A DNA stretch of 64,000 nucleotides from CAXBBB01 sp963815505 (GTDB taxonomy: Bacteria; Bacteroidota; Rhodothermia; Rhodothermales; BA12), in assembly GCA_963815505.1 (NCBI GenBank), contig CAWFGU010000014.1, positions 62,001 through 126,000 on the forward strand. The letters run 5' to 3'. This document shows, piece by piece, positions 36,846-45,878 of the stretch. The position numbers and the translations under genes are program-made. The stretch's first letter is position 1, and each line of letters starts with the position of its first letter. A model generated the notes under the pieces. That model was not told where the DNA came from. It saw only the letters and a program-made list of their open reading frames with translations, and did not search any database.

Positions 36846-38321
36846 ATGCACACCGTACTGATCGCCAACCGAGGCGAGATCGCCGTCCGAATCATCCGTA
36901 CCTGCCGCGAGATGGGACTGAAAACCGTCGCCGTCTACTCGGACGCCGACGCTGCCTCACCGCACGTCCGCATGGCCGACGCGGCGTACCGATTGGGTCC
37001 GGCGCCGTCGTCCGAGTCGTATCTGCGGACCGATCTGATCCTGGACGTGGCCGGTCGGTCCGGTGCCGACGCGCTGCATCCGGGCTACGGATTTCTGAGC
37101 GAGAACTCCGCCTTTGCCAACGCCTGCGAAGAGGCCGGAGTGACGTGGATCGGCCCGTCGCCCGATGCGATCGACGCGATGGGAGACAAGACGGCGGCGC
37201 GCGCCCTGATGGAGAAGGCGGGCGTTCCGATGGCGCCGGGCACGACGGATGCGGTCGCCGATGTGGACGAGGTCCGGCGCGTGTCGGACGGCATCGGGTA
37301 TCCTGTTTTGCTCAAAGCAGCGGCGGGCGGCGGAGGCAAAGGGATGCGCATCGTCGAGTCGCCGGGCGACCTCGAATCGGCATTCGGCGCGGCGACGCGT
37401 GAGGCGCAAGCGGCCTTCGGCGACGGGCGAATCTTCGTCGAGAAGTACATCGTCCAGCCGCGTCACATCGAGATCCAGGTGCTCGGCGACCAACACGGCA
37501 GCATCATTCACCTGCACGAGCGCGAGTGCTCGATCCAGAGGCGTCACCAGAAGGTAATCGAAGAAGCGCCGTCGTCCGCTGTCTCGCCCGAGTTGCGCGC
37601 GCGCATGGGCGAGGCGGCCATCGAAGCGGCCCGGACGGTCGGCTACTTCTCGGCGGGGACGGTCGAGTTTCTGCTGGGAGCCGACGGCCAGTTCTACTTC
37701 ATGGAGATGAACACGCGCTTGCAGGTCGAGCACCCCGTCACCGAAATGATTACGGGCGTCGACCTCGTCCGTGAGCAGATCCGCGTCGCGATGGGGGAAA
37801 AGCTGGCGATGACGCAGGCCGACGTCCCGCTCCGAGGGCACGCCATCGAGTGCCGCGTCTACGCCGAGGACGCCGCTCAGAACTTCCTGCCCGCACCCGG
37901 ACCGCTGCCCGTCCACCGCATTCCCTCCGGCCCCGGCGTGCGCGTCGATACTGGCGTCGAGGAGGGCGGCGAGGTGCCGGTCCACTACGACCCGATGATC
38001 GCCAAGCTCAGCACCTGGGGGGCGGACCGCGAGCAGGCGACCAACCGCATGGCGCGCGCGCTCGACGAGTACCGCATCGCGGGCGTCGAGACGACGATTC
38101 CGTTCTGCCGCTGGACGATGGACCACCCGGCGTGGCGCAGCGGAGACCTGTCGACTCACTTCGTCGGCGACCACTTCTCGGCGGAGGTGCTGGCCCCGTC
38201 GGAGGAGACGATGCAGGCGGCGATTCTGGCGGCGGCTCTGCTTGGAGGCCAGGTCGAGAGGCGCGCTGAGCCGGTTACTGCCCCTGTTCGAAGTCGGTGG
38301 AGGGAGCGGGCGCAGGCATGA
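36846..38321 (+). CDS. accC: Biotin carboxylase subunit (acetyl-/propionyl-CoA carboxylase)
   Basis: A 491-residue protein. MHTVLIANRGEIAVRIIRTC starts the biotin-carboxylase N-domain; ADALHPGYGFLSENSAFANA follows, then the ATP-grasp glycine loop AAAGGGGKGMRIVES, QPRHIEIQVLGDQHGSIIHL, EAPSS, and the active-site block FYFMEMNTRLQVEHPVTEMI. Length fits AccC-type subunits without a fused biotinyl domain; the extra about 40 residues at the C-terminus are not conserved. It carboxylates biotin on a separate carrier protein using bicarbonate and ATP. No carrier or transferase subunit is nearby. It is divergent from the DUF5009-like gene (229 bp spacer). Confidence 0.92.
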   Translation: MHTVLIANRGEIAVRIIRTCREMGLKTVAVYSDADAASPHVRMADAAYRLGPAPSSESYLRTDLILDVAGRSGADALHPGYGFLSENSAFANACEEAGVTWIGPSPDAIDAMGDKTAARALMEKAGVPMAPGTTDAVADVDEVRRVSDGIGYPVLLKAAAGGGGKGMRIVESPGDLESAFGAATREAQAAFGDGRIFVEKYIVQPRHIEIQVLGDQHGSIIHLHERECSIQRRHQKVIEEAPSSAVSPELRARMGEAAIEAARTVGYFSAGTVEFLLGADGQFYFMEMNTRLQVEHPVTEMITGVDLVREQIRVAMGEKLAMTQADVPLRGHAIECRVYAEDAAQNFLPAPGPLPVHRIPSGPGVRVDTGVEEGGEVPVHYDPMIAKLSTWGADREQATNRMARALDEYRIAGVETTIPFCRWTMDHPAWRSGDLSTHFVGDHFSAEVLAPSEETMQAAILAAALLGGQVERRAEPVTAPVRSRWRERAQA

Positions 38322-38425
38322 TCCGCCGACGCGTTACGGCATCCTCCGAGATTAGCGGCAACAGACAGCGACGAGCATCGGTCAAACGCACTCACCCAAC
38401 CGACACCGAACCAACCGACATCGAT

Positions 38426-38770
38426 ATGAGCAGCACCATTACCCTCCGCAACATCTCCGACGCCCCAGAGGGCGACATGGGTCAGACCTATCTCGCTTCG
38501 GGCGAGCACGTCGCGCTGCGCCACTGGTACGAGGGACCGAATACAGGCAAGACTCAGCAGCAGCACACGCGCGACTACGAAACGGTCGGCTTCGTGATCA
38601 GCGGCAAGGCGGAACTGAAAACTGGAAGCGAAACACACGTGCTCGAGAAAGGCGTCAGCTGGTGCATCCCCGCCGGCACGCCGCACAGCTACGTCATCCA
38701 CGAGACGTTTACGGCCATCGAAGCCACCTCTCCGCCCGCCCGCGAAGAAGGCGACGCTCCGGCCAAGTAG
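38426..38770 (+). CDS. Cupin-domain protein
   Basis: A 114-residue single-domain cupin. HWYEGPNTGKTQQQHTRDYE and TVGFVISGKAELKTGSETHV make up motif 1; LEKGVSWCIPAGTPHSYVIH is motif 2 with PAGTPHS. Metal-binding residues are less typical in motif 1 (His then Glu spaced as HTRDYE). The start MSSTITLRNISDAPEGDMG is preferred. Function unknown; similar small cupins are stress-related or regulatory. Terminator at 38787-38826 follows. The 3' end is overlapped on the other strand by the long MFS reading frame. Confidence 0.85.
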   Translation: MSSTITLRNISDAPEGDMGQTYLASGEHVALRHWYEGPNTGKTQQQHTRDYETVGFVISGKAELKTGSETHVLEKGVSWCIPAGTPHSYVIHETFTAIEATSPPAREEGDAPAK

Positions 38771-40376
38771 GACGCGGTCGTTTCGTAGCAAAGCCCGATA
38801 GGTCTCCCTGACTGTCGGGCTTTGCTCTTTGTGGTGGGTCGGCACCGGGGCCGCGCAGCAGCCACGCCGCCGAAAGTGAGGAGAGCAGCGCCAGCAGCGC
38901 GCACGCCCACATTACCTCGCGGTAGGCGGACTCGAAAGCGCTCCGTGCCTCGTTCTTCGCCCGGCTCGCCTGTTCGTCCGTAAGTCCATCCGGTAGCTCC
39001 ACCCGACCCAGTTGATCGGCGAGCTCGAGGACGCGCGTCTGCACGCTGGTCGAGAGGTCGGAAGCCGACAGCCGCCCAGTCAAATCGGCCTGATAGCGTC
39101 CCAGCGCGAGCGTGCCCAGAACGGCTATCGCCAGCAGCCCCGCAACGCGCGAGGCCGTATTGTTGACGCCCGACGCCGTCCCAGACTGGTGACTATCGAC
39201 GCTGTTCATCACGGCTGTCGTCAGCGGGGCGACGCTGATCGTCATGCCCAGCGCCATCACGAGAAAGCCCGGCAGCACGGCCGTCCAATACGTTGCGCCA
39301 TCGGTCGACGAAACGGCAAAGAGCGCGAATCCGGCGGCGACGAGGATAGGGCCGACGATCAGCGGCCTGCGTGCTCCGAAGCGGTCGTACAGACTTCCCG
39401 CTGGACGCGACAGTCCCGCCATGATCAGCGAGAACGGGAGGAAGGCGGCTCCGGCCTGCGTCGCCGTCAGGCCCAGATTTTCGATCAGGTAGAACGGCAT
39501 CAAAAACAGCACGCCGTTGAGCGCGGCGTAGAGTGCCAGCGTCAGCGCGTTGGCCCCGCTGAACACGTGCGAGGCGAACAAGCCCGGCGGTAGCATCGGG
39601 TGCGTCGTGCGGTGCTCCCACCACCAGAACACGCCGAGCCCGATCAGCCCCCCGACGGACGATCCGATCACGACCGCATCGCCCCAGCCCCGATCTGACG
39701 ACGAAATCGCCGCATACGTCAGCGCACCCAGCCCCAGCACCGCCAGCAGCGAGCCGGGAATATCAGCCGGTTTGGCGTCGGGATCGACGCTGCGAGGGAC
39801 CTTGCGCAGGGTCAACACCAGCGTTGCTAGCGCCAGAGGGACGACCAGTCCGAACGCCCAGCGCCACGACAGCGTGTCTACGAGCAACCCGCCCGCGACT
39901 GGCCCGAGCGCGGTCGTCAGAGCCGAGAAGCCTGCCCACGTGCCGATGGCCTTGCCGCGTTCGTCCGCCGGATAGGCCGCCGTGATCAACGCCAGGCTCG
40001 CCGGAACGAGCAGCGCTCCTCCGACGCCCTGAACGGCTCGGGCCACCAGCAACCACGCTACGCTCGGAGCCAGCGCGCACCCGACCGACGCCAGCGCGAA
40101 GATGCCCAGTCCGATCGCGAAGATTCGCTGTCGCCCATAGCGGTCCCCGGCGGCTCCGGCAGGGAGCAACAACGCGCTCAGCGGCAGCAGATAACTATTC
40201 AGAATCCACTGCACATCCGATCCGCTCGCGCCCAGATCGCGCTGGACGGCCGGAAGCGCCACGTTGACGATGGTGCCGATCAGAAATGCCAAGCTCGACC
40301 CCAGGATAGCAGCGACTAGCACCCATCGCCGCGCCGATTCATCGAAGCAGTCGTCGGGTGGGGAAGGCTTGGGCAT
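38709..40376 (-). CDS. MFS drug exporter, DHA2/EmrB type (14-helix)
   Basis: About 555 residues from ATG 40376 (MPKPSPPDDCFDESARRWVL). LVAAILGSSLAFLIGTIVNV and ALPAVQRDLG at the start, WILNSYLLPLSALLLPAGAA with GDRYGRQR (motif A), and LLVARAVQGVGGALLVPASL (motif C region) are the DHA2 signatures. About 14 helices. A normal C-terminus would be near WLLRGPGADPP (about 38840), but the frame runs on through the terminator into the antisense of the cupin gene for 39 more residues, ending at 38709. A lost stop or unnoticed frameshift is likely, so the true end is probably near 38830. Confidence 0.85.
   Translation of the reverse strand: MPKPSPPDDCFDESARRWVLVAAILGSSLAFLIGTIVNVALPAVQRDLGASGSDVQWILNSYLLPLSALLLPAGAAGDRYGRQRIFAIGLGIFALASVGCALAPSVAWLLVARAVQGVGGALLVPASLALITAAYPADERGKAIGTWAGFSALTTALGPVAGGLLVDTLSWRWAFGLVVPLALATLVLTLRKVPRSVDPDAKPADIPGSLLAVLGLGALTYAAISSSDRGWGDAVVIGSSVGGLIGLGVFWWWEHRTTHPMLPPGLFASHVFSGANALTLALYAALNGVLFLMPFYLIENLGLTATQAGAAFLPFSLIMAGLSRPAGSLYDRFGARRPLIVGPILVAAGFALFAVSSTDGATYWTAVLPGFLVMALGMTISVAPLTTAVMNSVDSHQSGTASGVNNTASRVAGLLAIAVLGTLALGRYQADLTGRLSASDLSTSVQTRVLELADQLGRVELPDGLTDEQASRAKNEARSAFESAYREVMWACALLALLSSLSAAWLLRGPGADPPQRAKPDSQGDLSGFATKRPRPTWPERRLLRGRAERWLRWP
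38787..38826. terminator. Bidirectional terminator between cupin and MFS genes
   Basis: A 15 bp stem, agcaaagcccgatag / ctgtcgggctttgct (one G-U type pair), with a 10 nt loop, containing AAAGCCC...GGGCTTT with T-rich ends on both strands. It lies just after the cupin stop and within the last part of the annotated MFS frame. Confidence 0.85.
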
Positions 40377-40491
40377 CAGAGCGGCGGGAGCGATGCGGAC
40401 GATACGCACGTCTGCTGCGCTTTCCGCAACGCGAAACGGGAGCGCCGATCACACGACCAGCGCTCCCGCGATGAAGTGGACGTGCTCCTGC

Positions 40492-41902
40492 TTAGGGGAA
40501 GATGCCCATTTCCTTGTAGCTGACCGCGACTTTGCTGATCGAGTTCACGAACGCTGCCGAGCGCATGTCGGTGTCGTAGGTCTTCTTCAACTTGCGGATC
40601 TCGCTGTACGCCACCACCATCGTCTCCTCGAGACCCGAGTTGACCAGGTCGATCTCGTCAGCGCCGTGGATGATCGACGAGCGGAGGTCTTGGGCGAAGG
40701 GCGTTCCTGTCGCGCGCTCGATGGCCGTCAGCAGGCGCTCTTGAACCGTCTGCTCGAAGCGCTTGCTCATGCGGCCGAAGCGCACGTGCTGCAGGTTGCG
40801 GAGCCACTCGAAGTAGCTCACGGTCACGCCGCCCGCGTTGATGTACATGTCGGGAATGACGAGCACGCCCATCTCGATCAGGATATCGTCGGCATCGGCC
40901 GTGACGGGGCCGTTGGCAGCTTCGGCGATGATCTTGGCGCGGATGTCGCGCGCGTTGTCCTTGGTGATCTGACCCTCGAGCGCGGCCGGAACGAGAATGT
41001 CCACGTCGGCGACAATTACCTGGCTGGCATCGCCCAGGTGCTCGGATCCCGGGAAGCCGATGAATGTGCCCTTCTCGCGGCGGTACGCCATGACCGTGTC
41101 GAGGTCGAAGCCGTCTGGGTTATGAATCGTGCCTTCCATTTCGGCCAGCGTCGTGAGCACGCCGCCTGCTTCCTGGAAAAAGCGCGCCGCGTGCGAGCCG
41201 ACGTTGCCCAGCCCCTGAATGCCGAACGTCTTACCGGCGATGCCCGTCGTCAACCCGATCTCCTCCATATCGTCGGCGTGCGAAAGCGCCTCGCGTATGC
41301 CGAAGAAGACGCCACGTCCCGTAGCCTCGGTACGTCCGCGCACGCCGCCCTGTCCGACCGGTTTGCCCGTCACACACGCCAGCGCGTCGAGCGGATCGTC
41401 GGTCATCTGGGCGTAGGTATCCATGATCCACGACATCTCACGTGCTCCGGTGCCATAATCGGGCGCGGGAACGTCGACGCCGGGGCCGATGAAGTTCTTC
41501 TTGGTCAGCTCGTACGTGTAGCGGCGGGTGATGCGCTCCAGCTCGTGGACCGAGTAGTTCTTGGGGTTGATTTTGATGCCGCCTTTTGCGCCGCCAAACG
41601 GCACGTCGACGATGGCACACTTGTACGTCATCAAAGCGGCCAGCGCCATCACCTCGGACTCGTTGACGTTGTCGGCGTAGCGGATGCCGCCCTTGGTGGG
41701 CAGTTTGTGGTGCGAGTGCTCGGCGCGGTAGGCCGTGATGACCTCGATGGTCCCATCGTCGCTCTTTAAGCGGAAAGCTCATGCGGTAGACACTGTTGCA
41801 GGCCTTGATCTGCTCGAGCGTGCCATCGTCTGTCGGCAAGAACTTGGCAGCCCGGTCGAACATGCGGTTGACCTGGGCGAAAAAGTCGGGATGGGAGGAC
41901 AT
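40492..41902 (-). CDS. Glutamate dehydrogenase (Glu/Leu/Phe/Val dehydrogenase family), frameshifted
   Basis: About 469 residues when one extra base is removed. N-terminus: MSSHPDFFAQVNRMFDRAAK, NSVYRMSFPL; the frame then breaks at the T-run 41765-41767 (CTTAAAG on the minus strand for CTTAAG). The rest follows with MALAALMTYKCAIVDVPFGG, AKGGIKINPK (substrate Lys), GPGVDVPAPDYGTGAREMSW and the NAD(P)-binding GIQGLGNVGSHAARFFQEAG. It interconverts glutamate and 2-oxoglutarate with ammonia. Size fits hexameric GDH type. Coenzyme preference is not decided. Confidence 0.92.
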
Positions 41903-42047
41903 GCGGTCCGGCGTGTGTGTGGAGAGGCTGGAAAAGGGCTTCCGGAGACTTGGAAGACGGGCAAGGTAGGCGCCGCGCCGATGCACCGGCAAGCCGTCGC
42001 CGGGAGATTTCGAATGCCTGCGGGGTCGTTACGATTGGTCTCGCAAC

Positions 42048-42519
42048 CTAGCGCACGCGACCCAGGCTGAAACTCGGCCACAGCGACGCCCCGCCGACCG
42101 ACCCGAACGCCGCCACACCGATACGAAACGTAGTGCCGCTGCCCGAAGGGACGAAGCGAAAGCCCGCGTAGCCGACGCCCACCATCTCCAGTCCTCCGTC
42201 CAGGTTCACGAGTCCCATCGGCCCAGCCCCGACTTCGAAGCGACCGTCCGCTGCAAATCCGTGGGCCATGCCGGAGAGGACGAAGCCTCCCAAACCTCCC
42301 GAGAAAATGTCGGGTAGCGGAGCGACGCCGATGCTGCCGCCGTACCGTTCGAAATCGCGCGCCACGCGCACCCCGAGCAGAAACGACGTCCCGCCCAACT
42401 CCAGGTAGGCGTGCACGCGCGGCTCCGGCGTGGGCACGGTTTGGGCGTGCGCTACGTCTACCGCCACTACCATCCACGAGAGAAAGGCGAGCGAGAAAGC
42501 AGCAGACGGAAATGCGCAT
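42048..42519 (-). CDS. Small outer-membrane beta-barrel-like protein, frameshifted
   Basis: About 156 residues when one extra base in the signal peptide (42483-42485) is removed: MRISVCCFLARL then SWMVVAVDVAHAQT. The mature part is made of alternating strands (HAYLELGGTSFLLGVRVARD, FERYGGSIGVAPLPD, GAGPMGLVNLDGGLEMVGVG, YAGFRFVPSGSGTTFRIGVA), consistent with a small porin-like or OmpA-like barrel of about eight strands. It ends LWPSFSLGRVR*. The absence of cysteines and the Gly/aromatic pattern fit an outer-membrane location. Function unknown. Confidence 0.6.
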
Positions 42520-42705
42520 GGGGGGTGGGTAAAGGCGATTCAAATTAAATCGATCGACTCAGCTTGCGAGCCAACAGGCCGACCTAGATCCGACCGTAGT
42601 ACGACCGCGATACACTCGCCGGACGGCTTCCGGGGCCTGAGCACGCTGCTTGCGAACTTGGATGTGCCTGCGTATTCTAGTCGCAAAATAACGTACTCTG
42701 GTTTC

Positions 42706-43314
42706 ATGCGCTTCCTGCCCGCTCTGCTTTTAGCCGCCGTCCCGTTCATCCTGAGCGGATGCGATTCGACCGGACCGGATCGTCCGCCCGTGCCTTTTTT
42801 GCGCGCCGAGACTGGACGGAGTGGCATGGTCGTCCGAAATCGTGACTGCAAGTACAATTGCGGGCGATGGGTTACGTTCTTTCTTGTCGGTGACTGCGAT
42901 GCGGAGGGATGCGCAAGACCGGCTGCGCTTACGAGACCTTCGACTTCAACCTCCGGCCTCTCACCGCTGGCACGTTCGACACCCGCGAGGGCGAGGATCG
43001 CGAGGTGTTTTGGACTTCGTTCTCGACCGGCACGCTCGACATGGAAGCGGGAGGCCTCAGCGATTATCAGTCGTTTGGCGATTGGGATGGCTGGGTGCGG
43101 GTCGTCGTGACCGAGTACGACCGATGCGTCGCGCGTAATGGAGGGGACGTTCGAGGCCGACCTCGGAGGGCATGCTACATACGGCGCGCCCGACCCCGAA
43201 CCGGAGACGATGCGCGTGCGTGAGGGCACGTTCCGGGTGATCGTCGAGGACTCGTTCTCGTTGGACGACCTGCCTACGCCTCGACAGCTCGCGACTTCTC
43301 CTGTTGCGCTTTGA
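42706..43314 (+). CDS. Hypothetical lipoprotein, two frameshifts
   Basis: About 202 residues when one missing base (about 42908-42915) and one extra base (about 43130-43142) are repaired. The lipobox is VPFILSGC (Cys19), followed by DSTGPDRPPVP. Fragments: GRSGMVVRNRDCKYNCGRWV, then YETFDFNLRPLTAGTFDTRE, MEAGGLSDYQSFGDWDGWVR, then MEGTFEADLGGHATYGAPDP. Four or more cysteines (DCKYNCG, GDCDAEGC, TGC) suggest disulphides. It ends at 43314 and overlaps the convergent SDR/DUF2867 gene by 41 bp. No family is recognised. Confidence 0.55.
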
Positions 43315-44824
43315 GCCGGTCGTAGCGGTCTTGGATGGCTTCGGCTTTCGACACGATGCCTCGGATCATGCCGGGGAAAACGAAACCGTGCATCGGAAGG
43401 ACCGCATACCAATACGCCAACCCGAACAGCCCTTTTGGCTCGTAAAAGGCCGTCTGGACGATCTGCGTGCCACCCTGCTCCTCATCGGGACACACCTCGA
43501 ACTGCAACCACGCGCGGCCCGGCAACTTCATCTCCGCCCGCAGGCGCACCAGTCGATTCTTTTGGTACGCTTCGACGCGCCAGAAGTCTACCGCATCGCC
43601 GACGCGTAGGCTGCCGCGAGTCCGCCGTCCGCGCTGGGTGCCGAAGCCGCCGACGGCCTCGTCCATCCAGCCGCGAATCTCCCAGAGGAAGTCGGCATAG
43701 AGCCAGCCCTCGTCTCCGCCGATCGACTCGACGACGTGGAAGACCGACTCGGGCGAGGCGGGCGTGTGAACCGAGCGCACGTCCTGCAGCATGCCTTCCT
43801 CGTCCTTGAGTTCGCTCAAGACGCGCCCCGACCGCACCGAAGTGGCATAGGCGCCATGCCAGATCGTCTCGACCGTGTCGGCTTCGTAGCGTTTGAGTGC
43901 CAACCGAACGGCTGCTTCGTACGAAATCGGCTCCACGTCGAATACCTCGTCGGCCGAGTCGTCGGTGACGATGACCTCGCTCTTCAATCCGTCCAGCAGC
44001 GGCCGGGCGATCTTGTAGTTGATCGGCGTGATGACGCCCACCCAATGGGCCGACAGGCGCGGCGGCACGAACGGGACCTCGACGATCCACCGCTTCAAAC
44101 CGCGCACCCGGGCGTAGATGTCGAACATGTCGCGGTAGGCGAGTACGTCGGCGCCTCCAATCTCGAACGTCCGGCCGACGCTCGCAGGCCGTTCGAGCGT
44201 TTGCGTCAGGTATTGGAGCACGTTGCGCACGGCGATGGGCTGCGTCGGCGTCCGGACCCAGGCGGGGCACACCATGATCGGCACGCGCTCGGTCAGGTAG
44301 CGGATCATCTCGAACGACAGACTGCCCGAGCCGACGATCACGGCCGCGCGAAACTCGGTGACGGTGATTCCGCTTTCGCGCAGCACATCGCCCGTCTCGA
44401 CTCGGCTCGCCAGGTGCTCGCTGACGTGCTCGCCCTTGGGTTTGATGCCGCCCAGGTAGACGATCCGCTCGACACCTGCCGCCGCGCAGGCCGATCCGAA
44501 GTTGGACGCCCCCTCGCGGTCGCGCGCCGCGTAGTCGGATCCGCTGTAGAGCGAGTGGATCAGGTAGTAGGCCGTGTCGACGCCTTCGACGGCGGCAGCC
44601 AGCGTCGACGCGTCGAGAACGTCTGCTTCGATGATGTCCACGTCGCTGGCCCAACTCGCGCTCAGCCGGTCGGCGTCGCGCACCATGCAGCGGACACGGT
44701 AACCCGCTTTGAGCAGGCACGGCACCAACCGTCCGCCGATGTAGCCGGTTGCTCCGGTGACGAGGATCAGACGGTCGGAGCGCTCGCGGTTTTCTTTGGG
44801 CGTGGGGGAGGGGACGAGTTCCAT
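43274..44824 (-). CDS. YbjT-like NAD(P)-binding protein with DUF2867 domain
   Basis: A 516-residue intact protein. SDRLILVTGATGYIGGRLVP at about residues 16-35 is an atypical-SDR Rossmann motif; AYYLIHSLYSGSDYAARDRE and LGGIKPKGEHVSEHLASRVE are the YbjT-group landmarks. The C-terminal part (about 350-510) is a DUF2867/SRPBCC-like domain: ESVFHVVESIGGDEGWLYAD, EIRGWMDEAVGGFG, and QTAFYEPKGLFGLAYWYAVL, with a hydrophobic cavity pattern. Exact activity unknown; perhaps an isoprenoid or lipid-modifying reductase or a binding protein. Confidence 0.85.
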   Translation of the reverse strand: MELVPSPTPKENRERSDRLILVTGATGYIGGRLVPCLLKAGYRVRCMVRDADRLSASWASDVDIIEADVLDASTLAAAVEGVDTAYYLIHSLYSGSDYAARDREGASNFGSACAAAGVERIVYLGGIKPKGEHVSEHLASRVETGDVLRESGITVTEFRAAVIVGSGSLSFEMIRYLTERVPIMVCPAWVRTPTQPIAVRNVLQYLTQTLERPASVGRTFEIGGADVLAYRDMFDIYARVRGLKRWIVEVPFVPPRLSAHWVGVITPINYKIARPLLDGLKSEVIVTDDSADEVFDVEPISYEAAVRLALKRYEADTVETIWHGAYATSVRSGRVLSELKDEEGMLQDVRSVHTPASPESVFHVVESIGGDEGWLYADFLWEIRGWMDEAVGGFGTQRGRRTRGSLRVGDAVDFWRVEAYQKNRLVRLRAEMKLPGRAWLQFEVCPDEEQGGTQIVQTAFYEPKGLFGLAYWYAVLPMHGFVFPGMIRGIVSKAEAIQDRYDRLKAQQEKSRAVEA

Positions 44825-44984
44825 CGGAGGCGGTGAGTAGGCGAGCGGAGCGATGGGTCCACGGCGCAGCGGGTCGGTCCGTTCGGCAAGCGGGCAGCGT
44901 TTGCAAGCGCGTCACATCGGTACCGGACCGGCGGCCGCTCAGCCTCGTCCAACCACCACTCTCTTCATCCAACTCCCTATTCTC

Positions 44985-45221
44985 ATGGCCGAAGCCAAAA
45001 CCACCCCCACCGTAGAGAACACGACCACCTGGCCCGAACTCGCCATTGGCCTCTACGACAAACTGACCGGCCGCGGCGCCGAGATCGTCTATGAGTTCGA
45101 CAACTTCGAGTTGTACGTCCCGTCGAGCGCGACCGGCGCCGAGGAGCACGCCAAGTGGAAAATGAACGGCATCCTCCGCATCCGCACCAACGACTCGGTC
45201 AACGGCGGAGCCGGGAAATAA
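44985..45221 (+). CDS. Hypothetical small protein (78 aa)
   Basis: Starts at ATG 44985 (MAEAKTTPTVENTTTWPELA). It has WPELAIGLYDKLTGRGAEIV then YEFDNFELYVPSSATGAEEH, ending with KMNGILRIRTNDSVNGG. It is acidic to neutral, probably a small alpha/beta protein. The 147-residue gene follows after 2 bp, so the pair is likely co-translated. Not recognised. Confidence 0.6.
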   Translation: MAEAKTTPTVENTTTWPELAIGLYDKLTGRGAEIVYEFDNFELYVPSSATGAEEHAKWKMNGILRIRTNDSVNGGAGK

Positions 45222-45223
45222 CG

Positions 45224-45667
45224 ATGCAGCGCGATCTGACCGGAGACCTGCAGGCGCCGAAAGGCACGCTCGACATCGAGTCGTCACTCCAGCTCGAAAT
45301 CGATGGCGAAACCGCCGACATTCGAGGCGAGGGCGACACGCTCGTGATCGACGTGCCGAGCCGCCACATGGCACGCTCGTTCCTGAGCGGGTTGCCTCCC
45401 GCTGGGCGCAAGCGCAAGACCGTCCGTCAGATGGATGACCTGCTCCAGGCCGTCGGTCTGACGATCGATATCCGCGTCGAGGGCGACACCGTCGCCAAGG
45501 CGGGACGCAGGGCGAAGCCGGGCGGACTGTCCCGCCTGGTCGGGCTCCCGGTCGAAGTGCCGGTGAGCGCCGTCGTCGCCGAGTTGAAGCAGCGGCCCAA
45601 AGCAGTTGCTGGCTTTGCGTTTGGCGTCGCCGTCCTGCTCGGATTGGGTTTGGGTGCTCGCCGCTGA
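45224..45667 (+). CDS. Hypothetical protein with C-terminal membrane anchor (147 aa)
   Basis: Starts at ATG 45224 (MQRDLTGDLQAPKGTLDIES). The N-terminal domain is beta-rich (LQLEIDGETADIRGEGDTLV, VDVPSRHMARSFLS-like). The middle part is basic (RKRKTVRQMDDLLQAVGLTI), and the C-terminus has one hydrophobic segment AVAGFAFGVAVLLGLGLG then ARR*, a typical tail anchor. It is 2 bp after the 78-residue gene and is followed by a terminator at 45703. Family unknown; the two proteins may form a membrane-associated unit. Confidence 0.65.
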   Translation: MQRDLTGDLQAPKGTLDIESSLQLEIDGETADIRGEGDTLVIDVPSRHMARSFLSGLPPAGRKRKTVRQMDDLLQAVGLTIDIRVEGDTVAKAGRRAKPGGLSRLVGLPVEVPVSAVVAELKQRPKAVAGFAFGVAVLLGLGLGARR

Positions 45668-45702
45668 GTCTGGCCGCTCAATCTGCCCGTATCATCACCA
45701 CG

Positions 45703-45738
45703 ATGCGGCTCGTCTCTTCGAGGCGGGCCGCATTTTTT
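45703..45738 (+). terminator. Rho-independent terminator
   Basis: A 14 bp stem (atgcggctcgtctc / gaggcgggccgcat, two G-U pairs) with a 3 nt loop, followed by a TTTTTT run at 45733-45738. It ends the two-gene unit 44985-45667 and insulates the pyruvate kinase gene. Confidence 0.85.
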
Positions 45739-45878
45739 CGTAGTAGATCGGAAGGGCTTTTTCGTTGCTGGCAACTGGAATCGTGGTCTCTTCGGCATCC
45801 TACGAGTCGGTCGGGCGAACCTTCGCCGAAAGCGGCTGCGTACCTTGAAGGCTGCTCTCGCTACCCGATTCTGCCCAT

